Counted from the stretch's first letter, positions 1 through 6,878 are shown. The stretch: DNA of 40,887 bases from Campylobacter concisus (GCF_002913225.1 NZ_PPAW01000006.1:1-40887); one strand, 5' to 3'. Notes: generated by a model not told the origin, from the sequence alone. Translations and numbers: made by a program.

Positions 1-154
1 TTTCGAGCTTTAGCCTAGTTTGCTTACCGATACGCCAAAAGTCACTTAGTGGCTGGTGCGTCCAGAGCTGCTTTTTGTAAATGTGCTCGTCTAAAAAGGC
101 GATCCTGTCGTCGCTGTGCTTTGCTAGGATATCATTAATTAACCTATTAACCAT
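1..154 (-). pseudogene. Fragment of Y-family DNA polymerase (UmuC/ImpB/MucB type), runs off the left edge
   Basis: Reading the minus strand leftwards from an ATG at 154-152 gives about 51 codons running off the window. The stretch LWTHQPLSDFWRIGKQTR resembles the segment of UmuC/MucB-type translesion polymerases after the palm domain, where the family has a conserved 'L(W)xHxPLTDFWRxGR' block. The N-terminal palm and its catalytic acidic residues are absent, and an in-frame TAA lies four codons upstream of the ATG. So this is not a normal gene start but the downstream part of a gene whose 5' portion is missing or displaced. Codon use (GAC, GAG, CAC, AGC) is like the rest of the chromosome, not like the AT-rich island beginning to its right. 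I infer that the island inserted into or deleted the front of this gene. The family call rests on one motif. Confidence 0.5.
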
Positions 155-162
155 CCCAAGTT

Positions 163-188
163 CTTATGGATATATATATATCCATAAG
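163..188. repeat. Perfect 26-bp palindrome at the island's left border
   Basis: The 13-base arm CTTATGGATATAT is followed immediately by its exact reverse complement, with no spacer. It lies 9 bases outside the start of the polymerase fragment, where the sequence changes from chromosome-like to AT-rich. It could be a recombination or terminal-repeat remnant, a protein-binding site, or a hairpin in RNA from either strand. No run of T follows, so it is a poor intrinsic terminator. Confidence 0.6.
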
Positions 189-279
189 CTTAAATATCTA
201 TATAAAAAGGCCACTTGACTCGCGCTATTAATCCTATTAAGAACAAACTAATGCAATAAGACAAGGGATTTTTTAAGAT

Positions 280-303
280 AAGGGGAGGAAAACCTCCCTT
301 TTA
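280..303 (+). terminator. Probable intrinsic terminator hairpin
   Basis: GGGAGG (283-288), an AAAA loop and CCTCCC (293-298) form a strong stem extended by A-T and G-T pairs, followed by TTTT. No intact gene precedes it on this strand, so it may be a leftover from the mobile element. A 22-codon open frame with an ATG (306-371) begins just after it and is too short to interpret. Confidence 0.45.
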
Positions 304-360
304 CGATGAATAGATATAAAAACATTGATTACAAAACAATGAGAGATAAAAATTTAAGAT

Positions 361-912
361 ATGGTAAGTAATAACCAGAAGGGCTTTGTTAAGGCGGTTA
401 TCAGCATGGAAAAAGGTATCAACGACGAAAGTGCTCTGGATAAGCTCTATTGGGCTTATATAGACAATGTTGCATGAGAATTTGACTATATGATTGAAGA
501 ATTAAGGGAACAGAGACAGATAAAAGACCTACCTTATGTTCAAAAGGAGAAAGATAATCTTGTCAATATCATTGGAAATATTGGTAAGAAAGGTTGATGT
601 CGTTGAGAGAGAAAACAGGAACGAAGAAGCCTTTAAGGTAGTAAATTTCCCTGTGGTATCTAAAGACGATAAAGTAAATAAGGCATGCCATAATCATTCT
701 GCATACGAGGAAAAGGGTAATCTTCCAAAGGATTTTAAGCAAGGGGTTTTGTTAAAAATCAGAACTTCCATTGATGATAACAGCAAGGAACATAGTAATA
801 TCAGGATACTTTCTTCAAAGCTGTTAAAAGTAAAGGAATAGATGAAAAGACAGAAAAAGAGAAAGAATCCGTTCTTGGAGCTATTGAGAAATATCAGGCG
901 GAATATAAGTAA
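361..912 (+). pseudogene. Decayed SSB-like (OB-fold) gene of a Firmicutes-type conjugative element
   Basis: Joined across frames, the translation runs from MVSNNQKGFVKAVISMEKG (361), through an in-frame TGA (475-477), to ELREQRQIKDLPYVQKEKD. It then shifts frame near 590 to VERENRNEEAFKVVNF and IRTSIDDNSKEHSNIRIL, stops with TAG at 839-841, and shifts again to SVLGAIEKYQAEYK with TAA at 910-912. The central part has the look of a single-strand-DNA-binding OB fold ('...FKVVNFsvvsKDD...'), and I recall similar proteins in Firmicutes conjugative elements. At least three separate lesions mean it cannot make a full protein. It is useful mainly as a marker of where the island came from. The family assignment is from memory of sequence patterns, not from a search. 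Confidence 0.45.
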
Positions 913-1050
913 AAGCCTAAAGAGAGTAAAAAGCCAAAAAAACAGAAAGATAAGATGATGATCGGTATGGTCTTAGGACTGCACCGGCTCTTTTTAATTC
1001 ATGGAGGATCGCCAATATAGCCTTTGATGCAGAAATTAAAAAGTTTAAAT

Positions 1051-1080
1051 ATTTGTCCCATAAATATAGAAATTTGTCCC
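1051..1080. promoter_or_regulatory. Direct repeat ATTTGTCCC x2 upstream of the defence pair (possible operator)
   Basis: ATTTGTCCC occurs at 1051-1059 and again at 1072-1080, with starts 21 bases apart, which is two turns of the helix. Both copies lie just upstream of the extended -10 element at 1087-1095, and the second lies where a -35 would be expected. Two same-facing copies on one face of the DNA are typical of a regulator-binding site. Which protein binds is unknown; the ATPase downstream ends in a helix-turn-helix-like tail and is one candidate. Confidence 0.5.
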
Positions 1081-1086
1081 GGTTTG

Positions 1087-1095
1087 TGATATAAT
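1087..1095 (+). promoter_or_regulatory. Extended -10 promoter for the ATPase-protease pair
   Basis: TGA-TATAAT: a perfect TATAAT at 1090-1095 preceded by TG one base upstream, the extended -10 form. No good TTGACA lies 17 bases upstream, as expected for an extended -10 promoter or one relying on an activator. The ATG is 32 bases after the -10, preceded by a strong Shine-Dalgarno sequence TAGGAGG around 1111-1117. Confidence 0.65.
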
Positions 1096-1126
1096 AATAA
1101 TTAAAGAAAATAGGAGGTATGGCAAT

Positions 1127-2194
1127 ATGAAAAAACAAAATGTTTTGAATTTAATAAAATACCATGCGGAAAGGAATGAAAATTCGTTTAGAAATGAAGC
1201 AATAGTAATAGCAAGATATTTTGATAGTATAGGAGATTATCAGCTATCTGAATATATTATGGGGTTAATATCTGAATCAAATTTATATTCACCACAAAGT
1301 AGTGATTTTGAAAGTGAGTTTTTAAAACAAGTAGAAATAAGAAATTTAGAGGCTTTAAATTTACCACTTGAAATAACAGAAGACATAAAAGGCATTATTA
1401 ACGCTGTAAACCATAATGTGAGTATTAATAAATTTTTATTTGAAGGATTACCGGGAAGTGGAAAAACAGAAGCAGCCAAAAATGTTGCAAAATTGTTGAA
1501 TCGCTCTCTTTTTAGGGTGGATTTTGAAAACTTAATAGATAGCAAGTTGGGACAGACTAATAAAAATATAATAGAAGTATTTAGAGAAATAAATATTCTT
1601 CCAAATGCGAATAAGGTTGTAGTTTTATTTGATGAAATCGATGTTATTGCGTTGGATAGAATTAATTCTAATGATATTAGGGAGATGGGAAGAGTAACAT
1701 CTACAATTTTAAGAGAATTAGATAGATTGACAGACCTTAATAAAGAAATTGTACTTATTGCAACAACTAATCTATATTCAAATTTTGATAAAGCATTAAT
1801 TAGGAGATTTGATGCTGTTATTAATTTCAATAGGTACAGTGATGAGGATTTAATAGAAGTTGCTGAATATTATTTTTCTTCATTTATCAAGAATTTTAAA
1901 GGAATATCCAAGGACACAAGATTATTTAAAAAAATATTGAAGACAGCAAAGAAAATACCTTATCCAGGAGAGTTAAAAAATATTATAAAAACATCACTTG
2001 CATTTAGTGATATTGGTTCTGAGTATGATTATTTGAAAAGATTATACAATAGCCTGATAGGAAACTTGGAACAAAAGGATATAAACCAACTTCATGAAGA
2101 AGGGTTTACGGTAAGAGAAATAGAAAAATTAAAAGGGGAGTCTAAAAGTGCTGTATCAAGAAAGTTAAAGAAGGAGGAAATAGATAGTGAATAA
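1127..2194 (+). CDS. ietA: AAA+ ATPase, IetA-like component of an anti-phage ATPase-protease pair
   Basis: 355-residue AAA+ ATPase. Walker A GLPGSGKT is at residues 107-114, Walker B VVVLFDEID at 164-172, sensor 1 ATTN at 212-215 and the arginine finger pair RR at 226-227. The first hundred residues are helical and unlike common AAA proteins. The last ~30 residues (320-348) read like a recombinase-type helix-turn-helix (LHEEGFTVREIEKLKGES...SAVSRKL). The start has an excellent Shine-Dalgarno sequence. The next gene, a subtilisin-like protease, overlaps it by 8 bases, so the two are surely co-translated. The ATPase plus S8 protease pairing is that of IetAS, reported as anti-phage in the Gao et al. 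defence screen; the ATPase presumably senses infection or controls the protease. Codon use is much more AT-rich than the chromosome and Firmicutes-like. The AAA call is certain; membership of the Iet family is inference from the pairing. Confidence 0.75.
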   Translation: MKKQNVLNLIKYHAERNENSFRNEAIVIARYFDSIGDYQLSEYIMGLISESNLYSPQSSDFESEFLKQVEIRNLEALNLPLEITEDIKGIINAVNHNVSINKFLFEGLPGSGKTEAAKNVAKLLNRSLFRVDFENLIDSKLGQTNKNIIEVFREINILPNANKVVVLFDEIDVIALDRINSNDIREMGRVTSTILRELDRLTDLNKEIVLIATTNLYSNFDKALIRRFDAVINFNRYSDEDLIEVAEYYFSSFIKNFKGISKDTRLFKKILKTAKKIPYPGELKNIIKTSLAFSDIGSEYDYLKRLYNSLIGNLEQKDINQLHEEGFTVREIEKLKGESKSAVSRKLKKEEIDSE

Positions 2195-4421
2195 TGTCTT
2201 GGAATTAAAAGGGAAACGCTTTGTACAAGCACGTAGAAATGGTAATGGCGGTGGTATAGCCATGAATGGACAGGTGGAAGTCAGTACAGAACATTTATCA
2301 AGATTGAGATCTCAGCTAATCCAGATTAAAGAATTCTGGGATAATGAAACAAAGCCGTTTGAAGGTATTTTGGTTAGTGTTTACTACAACAAGATTGTTG
2401 CTAAAAGTAATAGAATTGCTGGAATTTTTAAAGGGACGAATTCTAATGAAGCAATTGTTGGAGCAAAATTTAATAGAGATAAGAATAAACACATCATCAC
2501 ATATTTTCTTGATGAGCATAATTTAACTAAAAGCATAGAGTTGATTACAGATTCTTCAAATATATTGTCTAAAAAATTTGCAGGTAAGATCAGTAGGAAT
2601 ATATTTGAAGATAAAAATATTGTTAATCCAACAGTTTTTAAAGATTTTTCTGTAAATATGTCCATATTCAAACAGGTGATTGCAGATGCTTCTTATATAG
2701 ATTCATTTCAAGTAGAAACACCAACAATTGAAATCAAACAAAGCATTATAACTCTTTACGATGTAAAAAAGGACACAAAGTCATTATTTGAAATATTAGG
2801 GATAGATATTTTAAGTAGTAGAATTTTAGATAATCAAACGGTTTACTTAGATGAAAAGCAAGTGGAAGTACTTTTTGAAAAAGCACCATATCTTGTTTCA
2901 ATGGCAACCGTTGATTTATCAAGTTTATCACCAGATGATTTTATAAATGAATATCAAACAAAAATAGTAACCATACCATCTCCAACTATTGAACCGACAA
3001 TTGGAGTAATAGATACTTTGTTTGATCAAAGAGTTTATTTTAGCGACTGGGTTGAGTATTATGATATGGTCTCAGAAGATATACCAAAAAATCCAAAAGA
3101 TTATAATCATGGGACAGCAGTATCTTCCATTATTGTTGATGGAGCAAGATTAAATCCTTGGTTAGATGATGGTTGTGGAAGGTTCAAAGTTAGACATTTC
3201 GGAGTAGCTGTTGGTGCTGAATTTTCTTCTTTCTCTATAATAAAAAAAATAAAGAGCATTGTAGCAAATAATACAGATATAAAAGTATGGAACATTTCAC
3301 TTGGTAGTAATCAGGAAATTAATGACAACTTTATTTCTGCTGAAGCTGCAACATTAGATAAAATTCAGTTTGAAAACAATGTAATATTTGTTGTGGCGGG
3401 AACAAATAAACCAAGTGCAGATATAGTAAAAATAGGCTCTCCGGCAGATTCTATTAATAGCATAGTTGTAAATTCAGTTAGTAAGAATGGTCTGTCTACT
3501 AAATATACTCGTAAAGGATTAGTGTTATCTTTCTTTGCAAAGCCTGATGTAAGTTATTATGGTGGCAGCGAGGAAGAGTATATTAGGGTTTGTGAACCTT
3601 TAGGGGCCACGAGTGCTGCTGGTACTTCTTATGCTGCACCTTGGATTGCGAGGAAATTATCTTATTTAATTGATGTGTTAGGACTTAATAGAGAAGTTGC
3701 AAAAGCCATGATTATTGATGCTGCAAGAGGTTGGGATGAAAAACCAACTCCTGAAGAAGTTGCCTTATATGGGCATGGAGTTGTACCAATTCATATAAAT
3801 GACATCATTCAAACAAAAGATGATGAAATAAAATTTGTAGTATCAGACATTAGCGAAAAATGGAATACTTATAACTACGATTTTCCAGTTCCTCTAAAGG
3901 ATAATAAGTATCCATATATTGCGAAAGCTACGATGTGTTATTTTCCATTGTGTGATAGATTACAAGGCGTTGACTATACAAATACAGAATTGAATTTGCA
4001 TTTTGGTCGAATAGGAGATGATAAAAAAATCAAGGATATTAAGGGCGATAAACAGAATACAGAAGACACATTAGATGGAGAAAGAAATTATCTTTTGGAA
4101 GGTGAAGCTAGAAAGCAGTTTAGAAAATGGGATAATGTAAAGTATATCGCAGAGAGTGCTACAAAAAGAATGATACCAAAAGACTCTTATAAAAATAAAA
4201 ACTGGGGTATGGAAGTAAAGACAAATAATAGATTATCTCCCCAAGATGGCGTAGGGGTTAGGTTTGGTGTTGTTGTAACACTCAAAGAAATGAATGGAGT
4301 TAATAGAATTGATGAATTTATCAGAAGTTGTACATTAAATGGTTGGCTAGTGAATGTAATTGATATTGTTAATAGAGTAGATGTTCACCAAAAAGTTAAT
4401 GAAGAGATTGAGTTTGAATAG
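2187..4421 (+). CDS. ietS: Subtilisin-like (S8) serine protease, IetS-like partner of the ATPase
   Basis: 744-residue protein with a subtilase core at about 268-500. The catalytic triad appears complete: D276 in VIDT, H308 in NHGTAV and S481 in GTSYAAP. N407 in VVAGTNKP is the likely oxyanion residue. There is no signal peptide or membrane segment, so it should act in the cytoplasm, unlike most bacterial subtilases. Residues 1-260 and 510-744 match no domain I recognise; they could hold the activation or substrate-recognition parts. Translation starts at GTG (2187), 9 bases after AAGGAGG (2171-2177), inside the end of the ATPase gene. With the ATPase it makes up an IetAS-type abortive or effector module, in which the protease would be the killing or cutting arm. 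The frame is fully open despite broken neighbours, arguing for selection. No terminator is visible after it. Confidence 0.75.
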   Translation: MNNVLELKGKRFVQARRNGNGGGIAMNGQVEVSTEHLSRLRSQLIQIKEFWDNETKPFEGILVSVYYNKIVAKSNRIAGIFKGTNSNEAIVGAKFNRDKNKHIITYFLDEHNLTKSIELITDSSNILSKKFAGKISRNIFEDKNIVNPTVFKDFSVNMSIFKQVIADASYIDSFQVETPTIEIKQSIITLYDVKKDTKSLFEILGIDILSSRILDNQTVYLDEKQVEVLFEKAPYLVSMATVDLSSLSPDDFINEYQTKIVTIPSPTIEPTIGVIDTLFDQRVYFSDWVEYYDMVSEDIPKNPKDYNHGTAVSSIIVDGARLNPWLDDGCGRFKVRHFGVAVGAEFSSFSIIKKIKSIVANNTDIKVWNISLGSNQEINDNFISAEAATLDKIQFENNVIFVVAGTNKPSADIVKIGSPADSINSIVVNSVSKNGLSTKYTRKGLVLSFFAKPDVSYYGGSEEEYIRVCEPLGATSAAGTSYAAPWIARKLSYLIDVLGLNREVAKAMIIDAARGWDEKPTPEEVALYGHGVVPIHINDIIQTKDDEIKFVVSDISEKWNTYNYDFPVPLKDNKYPYIAKATMCYFPLCDRLQGVDYTNTELNLHFGRIGDDKKIKDIKGDKQNTEDTLDGERNYLLEGEARKQFRKWDNVKYIAESATKRMIPKDSYKNKNWGMEVKTNNRLSPQDGVGVRFGVVVTLKEMNGVNRIDEFIRSCTLNGWLVNVIDIVNRVDVHQKVNEEIEFE

Positions 4422-4458
4422 ATGCTAAATGACGGTATCAAAGGAGGGTTAGTAGTAA

Positions 4459-4862
4459 ATGATATTCACAGAAGAACAATTAAGAAAATATACAAAAACC
4501 TTTGAGTGAAACAGAGGAAAATCAATGCAAAAATGCTATAAGAATGGTGGTTGATGCATTAAAAACTACCGAATTTAATGAAAGGACTTCTATTCAAAAA
4601 AGTATAGTGAGACACCTTCATTTGAAGTGATGATGAAGAGTGATTATGATTATGAGGTTAAAATATTTTTACAAGGATATTATGTAAACAATACTAATGT
4701 TAGAAAGCATAGCGATGTAGATATTATTGCTGTTCAAATAGATCAATTTAGACCAAAATATAGAGTTGATGTTTCTAAAGGTTTTATTCAAAAAGCAAGA
4801 CTTTTAAAGATATAGTTCAGTCCGCATTAGAAAATAAATTCGATAATGATGTGGAAAGAAAA
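4459..4862 (+). pseudogene. Broken CD-NTase (CBASS-type cyclic oligonucleotide synthase)
   Basis: A strong ribosome site (AAGGAGGG, 4441-4448) precedes ATG 4459, which opens MIFTEEQLRKYTK. The frame breaks at a run of five A (4494-4498) and continues as PLSETEENQCKNAIRMVVDAL. It breaks again at six A (4596-4601) into YSETPSFEVMM and KIFLQGYYVNNTNVRKHSDV followed by DI, and again near 4795 into FKDIVQSALENKFDNDVERK. This is the N-terminal half of a CD-NTase: the DVD metal triad acids remain, but the conserved GS of the active site reads GY. Removing one A at each of the first two runs restores the frame, so the decay is recent and of the slippage type. The C-terminal half is missing; the sequence passes directly into a different gene fragment near 4860. 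Only 37 bases separate it from the protease gene. Confidence 0.65.
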
Positions 4863-5150
4863 ACCATTTTTACCCAAGCCAATAACTGGAAAACTTATGA
4901 AGATATGAATGTGAAATTTTTGAAGAAGCATCAAAAACCTCCCTTACAGAAGCAACTAAGATGCTTCATAAATAGCATAAAGATATTTTGGGGTTAGTTA
5001 AAAAATTTACAAACAAAGAGCTGTTTTCAAAAAACGTATATAGATGGGTCAGGAGCAAAACTCTTGGATCATACTTCGTAAGCGCCGCTCCGAGCCATTA
5101 TGACTGGGCGACAAAAAGCTTAAGGCTCATCAAAAAAATTGCAAGTCAAA
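4852..5150 (+). pseudogene. Remnant of a ClbS/DfsB-family four-helix-bundle protein
   Basis: Three frames together give KPFLPKP, NNWKTYEDMNVKFLKKHQK, TSLTEATKMLHK-stop-HKDILGLVKKF, then TNKELFSKNVYRWVRSKTLG and SYFVSAAPSHYDWATKSL. The order and spacing match the second half of ClbS/DfsB (DUF1706, DinB-like) proteins, whose signature is 'W(K)TYxDMN...KKHQ', a 'NEELF' block and 'LGSYxVSxxxSHYDWA'. ClbS itself protects cells from the genotoxin colibactin; most relatives have unknown roles. The front half is absent, there are two frameshifts, and a TAG sits at 4972-4974, so it is not functional. The first residues appear right where the CD-NTase homology ends, so the two wrecks were joined by a deletion. 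Codon use is closer to the Campylobacter chromosome than to the genes on its left. Confidence 0.6.
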
Positions 5151-5479
5151 ATAGCAGAAGTAGGATAGTAAGGCGCATTTTACAAAAAGCAAAAAATGCA
5201 CAATTGACTTAGTTTACATAACTAATCCATATATCCATGAAAGGTTAAAGCTAAATTATACAAGAAAAACTCTTGAGCTGATAAACAGATATGACTTAGG
5301 CGTAACGCCCATGATACAAAAAGTTTGATTTTCCTGATCTATTGAAGCCAAATACTAAAACTATCGGCTTATACAAAAATTTCTACAACTTTTCTCCAAA
5401 TGCCTTAAAGTTATTACCCCACGCCACTTTTACCATTCTGGCCCTCGATGTATTTTTGTTTGCCTTGATTAAACTATAG
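5151..5479 (+). pseudogene. Unidentified decayed reading frame
   Basis: After the ClbS/DfsB-like segment the translation continues in one frame as SRSRIVRRILQKAKNAQ to a TAG at 5210-5212. In the next frame it runs through IDLVYITNPYIHERLKLNY and ELINRYDLGVTPMIQKV to TGA near 5325. In the first frame again it reads FDFPDLLKPNTKTIGLYKNF, then YNFSPNALKLLPHATF, and ends at TAG 5477-5479. The amino-acid composition in all three pieces looks like real protein, so this is probably one gene broken by two frameshifts. I do not recognise the family. From 5480 to 5717 I see no gene or signal. Confidence 0.35.
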
Positions 5480-5717
5480 TTTGTTTTTGGCGCTCTTAAA
5501 TATTGCTGGAATTAAGCATTATACTTTGCAATGCCTAAGTACCATAGCCACAATGATAAAAATAGTATCTAGGTATAACCTGTCAAAGCAAAATATCCAA
5601 TGATAAAACAGACTAATATAGAATGTTCTAGAATATTAAATAAATTAAAAAATAAGAAACTTGGGCTACCTTTTAAAACCTTAAATCTTGAAATATAGTA
5701 TTTTATGGAGTTTTGGA

Positions 5718-5802
5718 TGGTGCGGATGAGAGGACTTGAACCTCCACGCCGTGGGGCACCAGATCCTAAGTCTGGCGTGTCTGCCAATTTCACCACATCC
5801 GC
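5718..5802 (-). tRNA. tRNA-Leu (UAG)
   Basis: Class II tRNA with a long variable arm. The stem CCAGA/TCTGG surrounds loop CTTAGGA, giving anticodon TAG. The acceptor stem GCGGATG pairs across, and CCA is encoded (TGG at 5718-5720 on the plus strand). It is the last gene of the five-tRNA array, and its 3' end faces the accessory island. Confidence 0.95.
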
Positions 5803-5816
5803 ACAACAATAATAAG

Positions 5817-5893
5817 TGGTACGCCCATCAGGATTCGAACCTGAGGCCTACGGCTTAGAAGGCCGTTGCTCTATCCAGCTGAGCTATGAGCGC
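5817..5893 (-). tRNA. tRNA-Arg (UCU)
   Basis: Full cloverleaf on the minus strand. The anticodon stem ACGGC/GCCGT holds loop CTTCTAA, giving anticodon TCT. GGTTCGAATCC forms the T arm, and CCA is encoded. Confidence 0.95.
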
Positions 5894-5908
5894 ATAAAGT
5901 CTTTCAAG

Positions 5909-5985
5909 TGGCGCGCCCGATAGGAGTCGAACCCATAACCTACAGATCCGAAGTCTGTCGCTCTATCCAATTGAGCTACGAGCGC
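5909..5985 (-). tRNA. tRNA-Arg (UCG)
   Basis: Full cloverleaf on the minus strand. The anticodon stem ACAGA/TCTGT holds loop CTTCGGA, giving anticodon TCG for the CGN box. CCA is encoded. It differs clearly from the neighbouring UCU arginine tRNA, so it is not a recent duplicate. Confidence 0.93.
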
Positions 5986-5991
5986 CCAAAA

Positions 5992-6069
5992 TGGGGTGAG
6001 TGATGGGAATCGAACCCACGACCCTCAGGACCACAATCTGATGCTCTAACCGACTGAGCTACACTCACC
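5992..6069 (-). tRNA. tRNA-His (GUG)
   Basis: Anticodon loop TTGTGGT within stem TCAGA/CCTGA gives GTG. Typical histidine identity features are present: a G at position -1 (6069) opposite discriminator base C (5995). CCA is encoded. Confidence 0.95.
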
Positions 6070-6077
6070 ATTTAACA

Positions 6078-6155
6078 TGGTCGGGGTGAAAGGATTCGAA
6101 CCTTCGGCCCTCTGGTCCCAAACCAGATGCGCTAACCAGACTGCGCTACACCCCG
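6078..6155 (-). tRNA. tRNA-Pro (UGG)
   Basis: First gene of the array. Stem TCTGG/CCAGA with loop TTTGGGA gives anticodon TGG. The acceptor stem CGGGGTG is fully paired, with a C at position 1 as usual for bacterial tRNA-Pro. CCA is encoded. Confidence 0.95.
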
Positions 6156-6203
6156 CCTGAGTCGTGTTTGTAAGTTTATGCCACTACCTCATTAAAAAGT
6201 CGC

Positions 6204-6232
6204 ATTCTATCTAAAAATGCTATTGTTGTCAA
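6204..6232 (-). promoter_or_regulatory. Sigma-70 promoter of the tRNA array
   Basis: On the minus strand a perfect -35 TTGACA (6227-6232) is followed after 17 bases by TAGAAT (6204-6209). The -10 lies about 50 bases before the first tRNA. Consensus -35 boxes are unusual for Campylobacter protein genes, which fits a strong stable-RNA promoter. Confidence 0.75.
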
Positions 6233-6320
6233 GAAAAAATTAGTTTTGGACTTTATTTTTATAAAATTTCAAGAATTAAGTGTAAATTTCAGACTTTAAA
6301 ACTTTTGATAAAATATCTAG

Positions 6321-6791
6321 CTAAAAAACGATGCGAACAGCGCTAAAGCTGATATGAGCTGGCAATGCTCCTTGTGCTGGCCTTATCATGGTCTGGCTAA
6401 AGCGCTTAAATTCTGGAGCTTCCCAAAGTTTTTTGCATAGGCCTTGCTCACTGATATCTACTCCTAAACAGCTTTGGTCTGCAGCAAAGAATTTTAATGA
6501 AATGCACCTTTCATTTTTAGCAAAAATGCCAAGATCGCCAGAGCTATCCACGACCCCAGCATTTGTCATCTCTTTAAATTTAACTTTATTGTTTGTAGTA
6601 TCAAGGGCTAGTTTGCCTTGTGATATATAGTAGGCATTTATCTCTTCGATAGCGGTTCTAATCTCCGCCATAGTCTTTACTAAGACCGCATCATCTCTTG
6701 TGGCGCTGATCCTTGGGATAGCAATAGCTGCTAATACGCCAATAACAACTATTACAAAGATGAGCTCTATCATAGTAAAAGCTTTTTTCAT
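6321..6791 (-). CDS. Type IV pilin-like / type II secretion pseudopilin
   Basis: 156 residues beginning MKKAFTMIELIFVIVVIGVLAAIAIP, i.e. a short basic leader, the prepilin peptidase site before F5 with E at mature position 5, and the hydrophobic N-terminal helix that both anchors the subunit and packs the filament core. A proline kink follows (IAIPRI). The residue before the cleavage point is alanine rather than the near-universal glycine, whereas the paralogue next door has glycine. C-terminal cysteines (C97, C108 and C119) could form a disulfide. It has its own -10 element upstream. It is probably a pseudopilin of a secretion or DNA-uptake machine; no other machine genes are in view. Confidence 0.75.
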   Translation of the reverse strand: MKKAFTMIELIFVIVVIGVLAAIAIPRISATRDDAVLVKTMAEIRTAIEEINAYYISQGKLALDTTNNKVKFKEMTNAGVVDSSGDLGIFAKNERCISLKFFAADQSCLGVDISEQGLCKKLWEAPEFKRFSQTMIRPAQGALPAHISFSAVRIVF

Positions 6792-6820
6792 TACTTCATC
6801 CTTGAATTTGAAGTTGCGAG

Positions 6821-6826
6821 ATTATA
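6821..6826 (-). promoter_or_regulatory. -10 element of the 6321-6791 pilin gene
   Basis: TATAAT on the minus strand, 30 bases before the start codon, in a short AT-rich leader. No clear -35, as is usual for Campylobacter sigma-70 promoters. Confidence 0.55.
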
Positions 6827-6878
6827 ACTAGAATTTTTATAAATGAAAGATAAATTTTGAAATTAAGTTAAAGAAGAG

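Noticed and set aside
53-59. TGGTGCG matching the 3' end of tRNA-Leu, as a possible attachment site
   Set aside because: Only 7 bases agree and they lie inside the polymerase reading frame; the match does not extend.
1240-1830. 196-codon open frame on the minus strand inside the ATPase gene
   Set aside because: It is the antisense shadow of the AAA gene; no ribosome site and no protein-like motif.
5569-5796. 75-codon open frame on the minus strand
   Set aside because: It begins by reading through tRNA-Leu; the residues are the translated tRNA.
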